In this document: positions 1 through 4,897 of the stretch, in pieces | How the letters are laid out: every line of letters begins with the position of its first letter | Numbering within the stretch: the first letter of the stretch is position 1 | Source: Clostridia bacterium | GTDB lineage: Bacteria; Aerophobota; Aerophobia; Aerophobales; AE-B3A | Direction: 5' to 3' | NCBI GenBank assembly: GCA_009618505.1 | Contig: WJOQ01000305.1 | Coordinates: 1-6,332, forward strand | DNA: 6,332 nucleotides | Translations under genes and position numbers: made by a program | The notes under the pieces: generated by a model | Database searches by the model: none | What the model was told of the DNA's origin: nothing | Seen by the model: only the letters and a program-made list of their open reading frames with translations

Positions 1-833
1 TGCAGATTCTCTTAAACACTATAATGTTAGAACCAGGACGTTGGGACTCTCCTAAATCTGTTACAATTCCTTTGATTAGACTTTTACCTAATATGAAAAG
101 AGCAGGGTTTAATGAATTGGAAGTTTGGGGATACCATCTTTGGAATATGAACGAAGAAGAGATTTCTTCCTTAATAGAGGAGTTAAAGTTAAGAAATATA
201 GTGGTCCCTTCAATTGGTAGCTATCTTACCGAACAAGGGGATTCAGAAAAAGGAGATATTCTGAATGTAGCTAAGAAGTATTTCTATCTTTGCGAAAGGC
301 TTGAAAGTAAAAGACTACGCATCTTTTATGGAAGTAGGGAGTTCGAGGAAAGTAGCCAAGAATACCTACAGTTTATTGATAAAATATTTGAGGAAATATT
401 TAAAATGGGAGAAGATAAAGGTATCAGGGTAATGCCTGAGATGCATGGGGGAACCGTTATTGGAAGCATTGAAGGTTTGAAAAGAATTCTGGAAAGATGG
501 GGTAAGAACCCTAATTTTGGTGTGGTATATCAGCCATATGAATTTAAAACAGAATCCGCACTTGAGGCACTGGATGTTGCTTTAGGACATATCCAGAGTG
601 TGCACCTGCAGAATAGAGATGATGGTCATTTTGTGGCTTTAGCGGAAGGAGATATAGACTATCGCCAGATACTAAGGAAACTAGCTATATCAGGTTATGA
701 TGGATCTTTTGTGGTTGAATTCACCGGGGGAGTTTCTTCTTCAGTAAAAGATTTTGATTACAGGGATGTATTGTGTTCTGCTGCTAAAGATAAAGAATGG
801 ATAGAGTCAACATGGAGGAAAGTTAATGAGTAA
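1..833 (+). CDS. Sugar phosphate isomerase/epimerase, xylose-isomerase-like TIM barrel (5' end cut by window edge)
   Basis: Probable metal-dependent sugar (phosphate) isomerase or epimerase of the AP-endonuclease-2/xylose-isomerase-like TIM-barrel superfamily, cytoplasmic. The first ATG inside the window is at 24, but the frame stays open to base 3 and encodes QILLNTI before that Met. This reads as barrel strand 1, and the preceding codon ends in TG, so the true start is probably the NTG codon whose last two bases are bases 1-2. Numbering from the ATG at 24, candidate metal ligands on strand ends are Glu139 (PEMHGG), His194 (SVHLQ) and Glu232 (FVVEF); Gln170 (VVYQPYE) stands where many relatives have Asp. 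Ile-Asp near 211 follows a typical EGD turn. The gene overlaps the downstream dehydrogenase by 8 nt, so the two are almost certainly cotranscribed. The family is clear; the substrate (a ketose, inosose or hydroxypyruvate-type compound) cannot be read from sequence. Confidence 0.85.
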   Translation, partial: QILLNTIMLEPGRWDSPKSVTIPLIRLLPNMKRAGFNELEVWGYHLWNMNEEEISSLIEELKLRNIVVPSIGSYLTEQGDSEKGDILNVAKKYFYLCERLESKRLRIFYGSREFEESSQEYLQFIDKIFEEIFKMGEDKGIRVMPEMHGGTVIGSIEGLKRILERWGKNPNFGVVYQPYEFKTESALEALDVALGHIQSVHLQNRDDGHFVALAEGDIDYRQILRKLAISGYDGSFVVEFTGGVSSSVKDFDYRDVLCSAAKDKEWIESTWRKVNE

Positions 834-1833
834 GCCAAGATTCTTGCTTAGCCTTACGAGGAAAATATTTGATGTATGTTATGATTCCAGTGACCAGCAA
901 GAACTTCAATCTTTGGTAGAACTAGTAGGAGGAATACCCTCAAGAACAGAATATATAAGCGGATGGCTTCTCAAAAATATTAAAGAAGTAGAAGCTTGTA
1001 TTACAGGCTGGGGAAGTATTTCACTTGATGATGAACTACTTGATAAAGCAAAAAGGTTAAAGATACTATTCCATACAGCGGGCAGTGTGCGGGACCTTTA
1101 TGATAAAGCCATAAAGAGAAAGATTAGAATGGTTAGTAATGCCGCCATAAATGCAATTCCGGTAGCAGAGTTTGCCCTTGGTGCAATATTGAGTGGATTA
1201 AAGGGAGTTTATCACTATCAAGAGCAATTTCGTAAAGAAGGAAGGATAGCTTGGAAACAAGATATATCTATTTCTCCAGGCTATTATAGAACCACTGTAG
1301 GAATAATTAGCTTAGGACATATTGGTCGTAAATTACTTAAGCTTTTACAAAATTTTGACTTTAATTTATTAGTTTATTCTAAGCATCTTAGTGAAAGAGA
1401 AGCTAATAGGCTTAATGTAAAGAAGGCTAGCCTTAATGAGCTTATGTCTCATTCAGATGCAATAGTACTTTGTGTCCCTGATCTTCCTGAAAATAGGCAT
1501 ATGGTAAATGCTGAACATTTTGCTTTGATGAAAGATAATGCTCTTTTTATTAATGTGGCTCGAGGAGCTTTGATAGACGAAGCAGATTTAGTTAACGAAC
1601 TTAAAAAAGGACGTATTACTGCCTTCTTAGATGTTACCGAGCCGGAACCTCCAGAAGAAGGGCATCCTTTTTATACTCTTCCTAATTGCATTCTTACTCC
1701 CCATATAGCTGGATCTTTTGGAAATGAGTGTTATCGTTTAGGAAAAGCTACCTTGGATGAAGTTAAGCGTTATTTAAAAGGTGAACCTCTTAAAAATGAG
1801 CTCTCTTTGGGTGAGTTCTTCTACAGGGCTTAG
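826..1833 (+). CDS. D-isomer-specific 2-hydroxyacid dehydrogenase (phosphoglycerate dehydrogenase-like)
   Basis: NAD(P)-dependent oxidoreductase interconverting a D-2-hydroxy acid and a 2-oxo acid, cytoplasmic. At 335 aa it is the normal length for the family without an ACT domain. The N-terminal and C-terminal parts form the substrate domain (HTAGSVR at 83-89) and the Rossmann domain lies at about 115-295. The catalytic triad is visible: Arg246 (NVARGALI), Glu274 (six residues into DVTEPEPP) and His293 (TPHIAGS). The nucleotide loop at 159-167 reads GIISLGHIG, so the first glycine of the usual GxGxxG is Ser162. The residue ending strand 2, normally Asp, is Ser185 followed by Lys186, which may relax cofactor choice toward NADP. 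Start ATG 826 lies inside the end of the isomerase gene (8-nt overlap), implying translational coupling. The substrate is unknown; glyoxylate/hydroxypyruvate or a sugar-derived acid are options. Calling it serA would over-reach. Confidence 0.9.
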   Translation: MSKPRFLLSLTRKIFDVCYDSSDQQELQSLVELVGGIPSRTEYISGWLLKNIKEVEACITGWGSISLDDELLDKAKRLKILFHTAGSVRDLYDKAIKRKIRMVSNAAINAIPVAEFALGAILSGLKGVYHYQEQFRKEGRIAWKQDISISPGYYRTTVGIISLGHIGRKLLKLLQNFDFNLLVYSKHLSEREANRLNVKKASLNELMSHSDAIVLCVPDLPENRHMVNAEHFALMKDNALFINVARGALIDEADLVNELKKGRITAFLDVTEPEPPEEGHPFYTLPNCILTPHIAGSFGNECYRLGKATLDEVKRYLKGEPLKNELSLGEFFYRA

Positions 1834-2233
1834 TTATTTCATATTCGGAAGATGATAGGATAAAAATAGTTGGAATCAATCAAAGAGGTGGTTTAAGAAC
1901 CCCCGTTTTCTACTGAAAAGTGGATAAAGAATCTGTAAATTAGGAGGTGAGTTGGGAGAGAAAAAGTAGAAGTTGGACAAAAAGAGGACGAGTATTTAAA
2001 GAATCCTACTTACGTCAGCGCTCTGACAAAACAAAAAAGACCCCTTCATACTTTTTGAGCTTTCACCCACTAGTTGTCCAAAAGCTACACCATAGAATAA
2101 TAAAGATTGAAAGAAGATTATGTAGCAGGTAGGAATAGAAAAACTAAAACGAGGAGGATTAAGTAAATTAAGAAATTGAAGAATATACAAAACGAGCAAT
2201 CGAAATATTTGAGGCAAGAAAAGGAGATTCAAA
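1834..2233. other. 400-bp gap with three Shine-Dalgarno-like motifs and decayed-looking coding traces
   Basis: No intact gene is convincing here. SD-like motifs occur at 1942-1947 (AGGAGG), 2151-2157 (GAGGAGG) and 2221-2226 (AAGGAG). Only the last serves a real gene, so the others may be left over from lost small genes. Frame 1951-2055 is open for 35 codons with plausible residues (for example KEDEYLKNPTYVSAL) but has no start codon and a TGA just before it. A second coding-like stretch lies at 2172-2237. A weak promoter-like pair, CTGACA at 2023-2028 and CATACT at 2047-2052 (18-nt spacer), could drive the next gene. No T-tailed terminator follows the dehydrogenase; the only small hairpin there (TTTTC 1906-1910 with GAAAA 1915-1919) is too weak. 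Confidence 0.4.
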
Positions 2234-2237
2234 GTGA
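2172..2237 (+). pseudogene. Possible 3' relic of a lost gene, 21 codons ending in a GTGA overlap
   Basis: The frame reads EIEEYTKR, AIEIFEARKGD and SK, then TGA at 2235-2237. The composition (helical, acidic/basic alternation) and the GTGA overlap with the next gene's GTG start look like the end of a real operon gene. An in-frame TAA at 2169-2171 and the lack of a start codon mean it cannot be translated as such. The central part is duplicated exactly at 4422-4455. I cannot identify the parent family. A chance open frame remains possible. Confidence 0.3.
2196..2229 (+). repeat. 34-bp direct repeat, copy 1
   Basis: This segment begins GCAATCGAAATATTTG and ends AAAAGGAGATT. It is identical base for base to 4422-4455. 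Here it supplies the AAGGAG ribosome binding site for the GTG start at 2234. Weaker similarity may continue outside it (TATA plus C/A-rich bases on the left, AGTGAC on the right), so the ancestral duplicated unit may have been about 50-60 bp. Confidence 0.85.
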
Positions 2238-3103
2238 CAAAGAAAGGTGTAATCCCTGTGCGCGGTTTCTTGATTCATATCTCTCATTATGACCCCCAAT
2301 GGTGCAAAGTCAAGGCGAGAGAAAAACCGTTTGACCTTGATTTGGGACTAGAAATTGTAGATACGATGTGGGAGGTGGGACTAAATTTATTAGTCATAGA
2401 CTGCGCCGATGGAGTAAGATACAAATCACATCCAGAGTTGGCACGAAAATATACCGTGCCCATGAGCCATCTTGAAAAACTAGTGAATCGGGCACAAGAA
2501 AAAGGTATTGAGGTAGTGCCTAAATTGAATTTCTCTCAAAGTAGATATCATCAGCACAATGATTGGTTCAGACCCCATAATGATCTCTTTGATAATGATG
2601 AGTATTGGAGAATTGCCTTTGAGATAATCGATGAGATTATCCAGACCTGTCATCCCCGACGTTACTTCCATATTGGTATGGATGAAGATCATGATAGGGC
2701 ACACTCACAATACATCGAAGCTATCCTGAAACTCCAGAGCGGACTTAAGGAACGAGGACTCCGCAGCATAATATGGAATGACTCATCATATGGGGAAAGA
2801 GCATTAGTACATGCAGAAAAGTCCCTTGCTGCCGAAAATAAGATTCCTAAGGATATTCTGCAGGTACTTTGGGACTATAGTAATGTGCAACCAAAGATTA
2901 TCCATCGCCTTGTTGAAGAAGGGTTTCAAGTATGGGGTGCCCCTGGTCCAAATGCTGAGAAGGTCTTAAAGTGGAGAGAGGCAATTCTCGACTACGGGGG
3001 AAAAGGATTGCTTCTAACCATGTGGATACCCTGTAGTAGCTCAAATCGCTTCAAGCTACTGCAATTCATAAGGACCGCTGGATCCATTTGTAAAGGAAAT
3101 TAG
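2234..3103 (+). CDS. GH20-like glycoside hydrolase, catalytic TIM-barrel only, cytoplasmic
   Basis: Likely a glycoside hydrolase related to family 20 (beta-N-acetylhexosaminidase). The key motif is HIGMDED at 146-152, matching the GH20 HxGxDE signature in which Asp150 would orient the substrate acetamido group and Glu151 would act as acid/base. Barrel strands can be followed in order: GFLIHIS (11), NLLVIDCAD (51), EVVPKLNF (93), RYFHIGMDE (143), SIIWND (178), ILQVLWDYS (208), FQVWGAP (231) and LLLTMW (259). Aromatic residues W181, W213 and W263 could line the sugar site. At 289 aa it lacks the usual N-terminal GH20b domain and has no signal peptide, so it would act on imported sugars. The start is GTG at 2234, chosen because AAGGAG lies 7 nt upstream. 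It might instead be a non-glycosidase barrel; the GH20 relationship rests on the DE motif and fold order. Confidence 0.65.
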   Translation: MTKKGVIPVRGFLIHISHYDPQWCKVKAREKPFDLDLGLEIVDTMWEVGLNLLVIDCADGVRYKSHPELARKYTVPMSHLEKLVNRAQEKGIEVVPKLNFSQSRYHQHNDWFRPHNDLFDNDEYWRIAFEIIDEIIQTCHPRRYFHIGMDEDHDRAHSQYIEAILKLQSGLKERGLRSIIWNDSSYGERALVHAEKSLAAENKIPKDILQVLWDYSNVQPKIIHRLVEEGFQVWGAPGPNAEKVLKWREAILDYGGKGLLLTMWIPCSSSNRFKLLQFIRTAGSICKGN

Positions 3104-3129
3104 TAAGAATGTTTTGTAAAATTAGGTAT

Positions 3130-3159
3130 TTGAAGTGTTAGGCCCTTTCTCAATAGAAT
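3130..3159 (+). promoter_or_regulatory. Weak candidate promoter upstream of the acetyltransferase gene
   Basis: TTGAAG (3130-3135) and TAGAAT (3154-3159) are separated by 18 nt, matching the sigma70 boxes at 4/6 and 5/6. They sit in the 101-bp gap between the GH20-like gene and the GNAT gene. Such matches are common by chance in AT-rich DNA, and read-through from upstream is equally possible because no terminator is visible after 3103. Confidence 0.25.
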
Positions 3160-3189
3160 TTGATAAAATTAAATAATTCATCTGAAAAA

Positions 3190-3200
3190 GGAGGAAGAGG
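3190..3200 (+). promoter_or_regulatory. Ribosome binding site deciding the GNAT start
   Basis: GGAGG followed by AAGAGG gives a purine-rich SD that favours ATG 3205 over TTG 3160, which lies upstream of it. The competing ATG at 3250 has its own weaker SD (TAGAGGA, 3234-3240). Confidence 0.5.
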
Positions 3201-3204
3201 TGGA

Positions 3205-4398
3205 ATGGCTAACCTTAACTTCAGGATAGAAAATAGAGGAATATCTAAAATGGAAGAACCAAGAGGAACCAGGAAGGAAGAACTTAATCAGGTAATAAGA
3301 CTTGTTGATTGTGTATTTAGGGAAAGCTCTAATGGACCACCTAGTATGGAAAAGTGGTATCCATTATTGCTTAATGATGATAATTTAGAAAATATGCGCA
3401 TCATATGGGAGGATGGCAGACCTGTCTCTCATCTTGGTATCTCTGAAAGCGAGACAACAATTTATGGTTGTAAGACAAAGATTGGCGGCATCGGTGCTGT
3501 TTGTACCCATCCTGAATACAGGAAAAGAGGATTTGCCAGTCTGCTATTAAAGGATGGTATAAAAAAGATGGATAAGGATGGGGTAGACATTATGTTAGTC
3601 TCCGGTGAACGTAATTTATACAAAAGGGCTGGTTGCGTAGAAGCAGGTAGAGTGCATAAATTTAGGATTTCTGGCAATGATTTGAAAAGCTTCGATACTC
3701 AGAAGGTGAAGGTTTTTCCTTACCAGGAAGAAAATCTAGAAAATATAGTGCAAGTTTATCAAAAAGAAGCAGTAAGATTTTTCCGTTCCCTGGAAGACTT
3801 TAAGAGAATTTTAACTACGGGTGCGGCTATGGATAAAGAAGCAGAGATACTGACAGTTCATAGAGCCAATGAATTTCTAGGTTATCTGGCAATTCAAACT
3901 CCCGGAGGAAAAGATGGTGAAAAAAGAATCGGCCGGGTGGTGGAATATTCTGGTACGAGAGGAGCAATTATAGATGCTATAGGATGCGTTTTTGAAAGAT
4001 ACAGTCTTCAAGAATTAACCTTTAATGTACCTTTTCATGATTTGGAATTTATCTATCTGCTTAGTCAGAAAAATCTTATCTCATTAACCGAAAGTATCCC
4101 GGGTCTAGTCAAGATAATAAATCTTCCCCGCCTTATGGATAGACTCGGTTCCTATATTGAGGAGCGTTTGGGCAGGAAGAAGAGAGATTCGCTCAAATTC
4201 GACCAACAAGGTACTAGATTTAGTATCAGTATCAATGGAGAGCAATTTAATACTGATGTGAAAAGACTTACCCAAATCGTATTAGGAAGGCATGATAGGA
4301 AAGAAAAGGAAATGATACCCAGGGAAGGAGAAATAGGGAAAGTTCTAGTGGACATATTTCCTTTACCATTTGTCTGGCCAGGATTGAATTATGTATGA
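3205..4398 (+). CDS. GNAT family N-acetyltransferase, Eis-like with C-terminal SCP2-like domain
   Basis: Acetyl-CoA-dependent N-acetyltransferase, cytoplasmic, with Eis-type architecture. Numbered from the ATG at 3205, the N-terminal GNAT domain carries the acetyl-CoA pyrophosphate loop (THPEYRKRGFAS at about 101-112) and the LYKRAGC strand-turn (about 138-144). A second GNAT-like segment spans roughly 165-295, and a C-terminal SCP2-like part ends in FPLPFVWPGLNYV. The total of 397 aa matches the Eis family. Start choice: ATG 3205 has GGAGG at 3190-3194, 10 nt upstream. The same frame also offers TTG 3160 (no SD) and ATG 3250 (SD-like TAGAGGA), and family homology really begins after 3250 (PRGTRKEEL), so the shorter 382-aa form is a fair alternative. 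The acceptor is unknown: Eis acetylates aminoglycosides and lysines, while the neighbouring genes suggest an amino sugar or metabolite. No terminator follows directly. Confidence 0.85.
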   Translation: MANLNFRIENRGISKMEEPRGTRKEELNQVIRLVDCVFRESSNGPPSMEKWYPLLLNDDNLENMRIIWEDGRPVSHLGISESETTIYGCKTKIGGIGAVCTHPEYRKRGFASLLLKDGIKKMDKDGVDIMLVSGERNLYKRAGCVEAGRVHKFRISGNDLKSFDTQKVKVFPYQEENLENIVQVYQKEAVRFFRSLEDFKRILTTGAAMDKEAEILTVHRANEFLGYLAIQTPGGKDGEKRIGRVVEYSGTRGAIIDAIGCVFERYSLQELTFNVPFHDLEFIYLLSQKNLISLTESIPGLVKIINLPRLMDRLGSYIEERLGRKKRDSLKFDQQGTRFSISINGEQFNTDVKRLTQIVLGRHDRKEKEMIPREGEIGKVLVDIFPLPFVWPGLNYV

Positions 4399-4421
4399 AA
4401 GGAGAGCTATAAACTCAACCG

Positions 4422-4455
4422 GCAATCGAAATATTTGAGGCAAGAAAAGGAGATT
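4422..4455 (+). repeat. 34-bp direct repeat, copy 2
   Basis: Identical to 2196-2229. This copy lies 23 bp after the GNAT stop codon and directly before the hairpin and promoter of the glycine-riboswitch operon. Its AAGGAG motif has no suitable start codon for a known gene here: the same reading frame runs on from the repeat and meets TGA at 4486-4488 without any recognisable protein. It therefore looks like a copied fragment, not a functional ribosome binding site. Confidence 0.85.
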
Positions 4456-4477
4456 GCTTCGGGTCAGTGACCGAAGC
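4450..4477 (+). repeat. Hairpin starting with the REP-like 11-mer, upstream of the riboswitch promoter
   Basis: GCTTCGG (4456-4462) pairs with CCGAAGC (4471-4477) around an 8-nt loop. The segment begins GAGATTGCTTC (4450-4460), the same 11 bases that open the REP-like element at 4815, so it may be a degenerate REP copy fused to the 34-bp repeat. No T-run follows, so it is not a classical terminator, but it could protect or attenuate the 3' end of the GNAT transcript. Confidence 0.45.
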
Positions 4478-4483
4478 CGATCG

Positions 4484-4511
4484 TTGACAGAATATAAATT
4501 GTGTATATTAT
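4484..4511 (+). promoter_or_regulatory. Sigma70-type promoter for the glycine riboswitch operon
   Basis: A perfect -35 box TTGACA (4484-4489) is followed after 16 nt by TATTAT (4506-4511), a 5/6 match to the -10 box. The predicted transcript start, around 4518, lies about 25 nt before the first riboswitch aptamer, the expected position for a riboswitch leader. An alternative -10, TATATT at 4504, has a less favourable spacer. Confidence 0.7.
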
Positions 4512-4543
4512 TTAATATAGTTGAAAATATGATATGAGTAAAA

Positions 4544-4730
4544 GGCGATTGAGGGAGAGACCAGAAACATCTGGCGCCGAAGGGGCAATTTTCCATATAA
4601 ACTCTCAGGCAAAAGGACCTTAATCGGCCAGCTCTCTGGAGAAGTTTTCCTTAATGTAATCAGGGAAAGAACCGACGGGGCATCCTTGCCTCTACAGGCA
4701 AGGCGAATCTCTCAGGTAAAAGGACAGAGG
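4544..4730 (+). ncRNA. Tandem glycine riboswitch (two aptamers, gcvT-type)
   Basis: Two glycine aptamers lie in series. Aptamer 1 (about 4544-4629) closes with CGATT/AATCG (P1) and GAGAG 4555-4559 with CTCTC 4602-4606. It contains the hallmark GCCGAAGGGGCAA (4576-4588) and CTCTCAGGCAAAAGGACC (4602-4619). Aptamer 2 (about 4632-4730) has CTCTG 4634-4638 pairing with CAGAG 4725-4729, a TTTCC/GGAAA arm (4646-4650 with 4664-4668), the core CCGACGGGGCAT (4672-4683), a perfect 8-bp arm (4684-4691 with 4696-4703) and CTCTCAGGTAAAAGGAC (4709-4725). The two cores differ in sequence, as expected for true tandem aptamers. The 3' strand of the last P1 overlaps the terminator stem, so glycine binding should disfavour termination (a genetic ON switch), as in the classic gcvT case. 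It controls the aminotransferase and glyA downstream. Confidence 0.95.
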
Positions 4731-4767
4731 GCACGACATTCATTGAATTGTCGTGCCCTCTTTTTTT
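4727..4767 (+). terminator. Intrinsic terminator forming the riboswitch expression platform
   Basis: A 12-bp perfect GC-rich stem (GAGGGCACGACA 4727-4738 with TGTCGTGCCCTC 4749-4760) is followed by seven T (4761-4767). Its first bases, 4727-4729, belong to the closing stem of aptamer 2, so the two structures compete directly. This is the textbook layout of ligand-controlled termination. Confidence 0.95.
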
Positions 4768-4814
4768 ATTAAGAATAAGGATGTCTGTTCATCAGAAATT
4801 GCAGAGCTTGTTTC

Positions 4815-4848
4815 GAGATTGCTTCAGGACTTCGTCCTTCGCAATGAC
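4815..4848 (-). repeat. REP-like palindromic element (GTCATTGCGA...GAAGCAATCTC type)
   Basis: Read on the minus strand it starts GTCATTGCGAAGGAC and ends GAAGCAATCTC, a form of dispersed palindrome I recall from many bacterial and metagenomic genomes. It folds as a 5-bp outer stem (ATTGC 4818-4822 with GCAAT 4841-4845), a small internal loop, an inner 5-bp stem (AGGAC 4826-4830 with GTCCT 4834-4838) and a TTC loop. It sits in the leader between the riboswitch terminator and the aminotransferase RBS. Recognition is from memory; no search was possible. Confidence 0.65.
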
Positions 4849-4897
4849 ATGAAGGAATATATTCCGCTAAATCTTTGTTTACCAGGGAGGTGCATGC

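Noticed and set aside
1973..2081. Inverted 8-mers TTGGACAA (1973-1980) and TTGTCCAA (2074-2081)
   Set aside because: Too short and too far apart (93 bp) to mean much; they could be transposon ends or an operator pair but chance is a sufficient explanation.
1947..2132. 61-codon GTG-start open frame
   Set aside because: Its start codon overlaps the only SD-like motif, the product is a low-complexity basic peptide with no recognisable family, and it competes with another protein-like frame in the same DNA.
1996..2232. Minus-strand 78-codon open frame, with a similar start peptide in the minus-strand frame at 4363-4596
   Set aside because: The shared NLLFLPQIFRL peptide is only the reverse reading of the 34-bp repeat; neither frame has a good SD or a family match, and the second runs through the riboswitch leader.
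2196..4455. CRISPR-like repeat pair
   Set aside because: Only two copies, 2.2 kb apart with genes between and no spacers; not a CRISPR array.
4450..4477. Intrinsic terminator after the GNAT gene
   Set aside because: The hairpin is followed by CGATCG and the -35 box, with no T-run.
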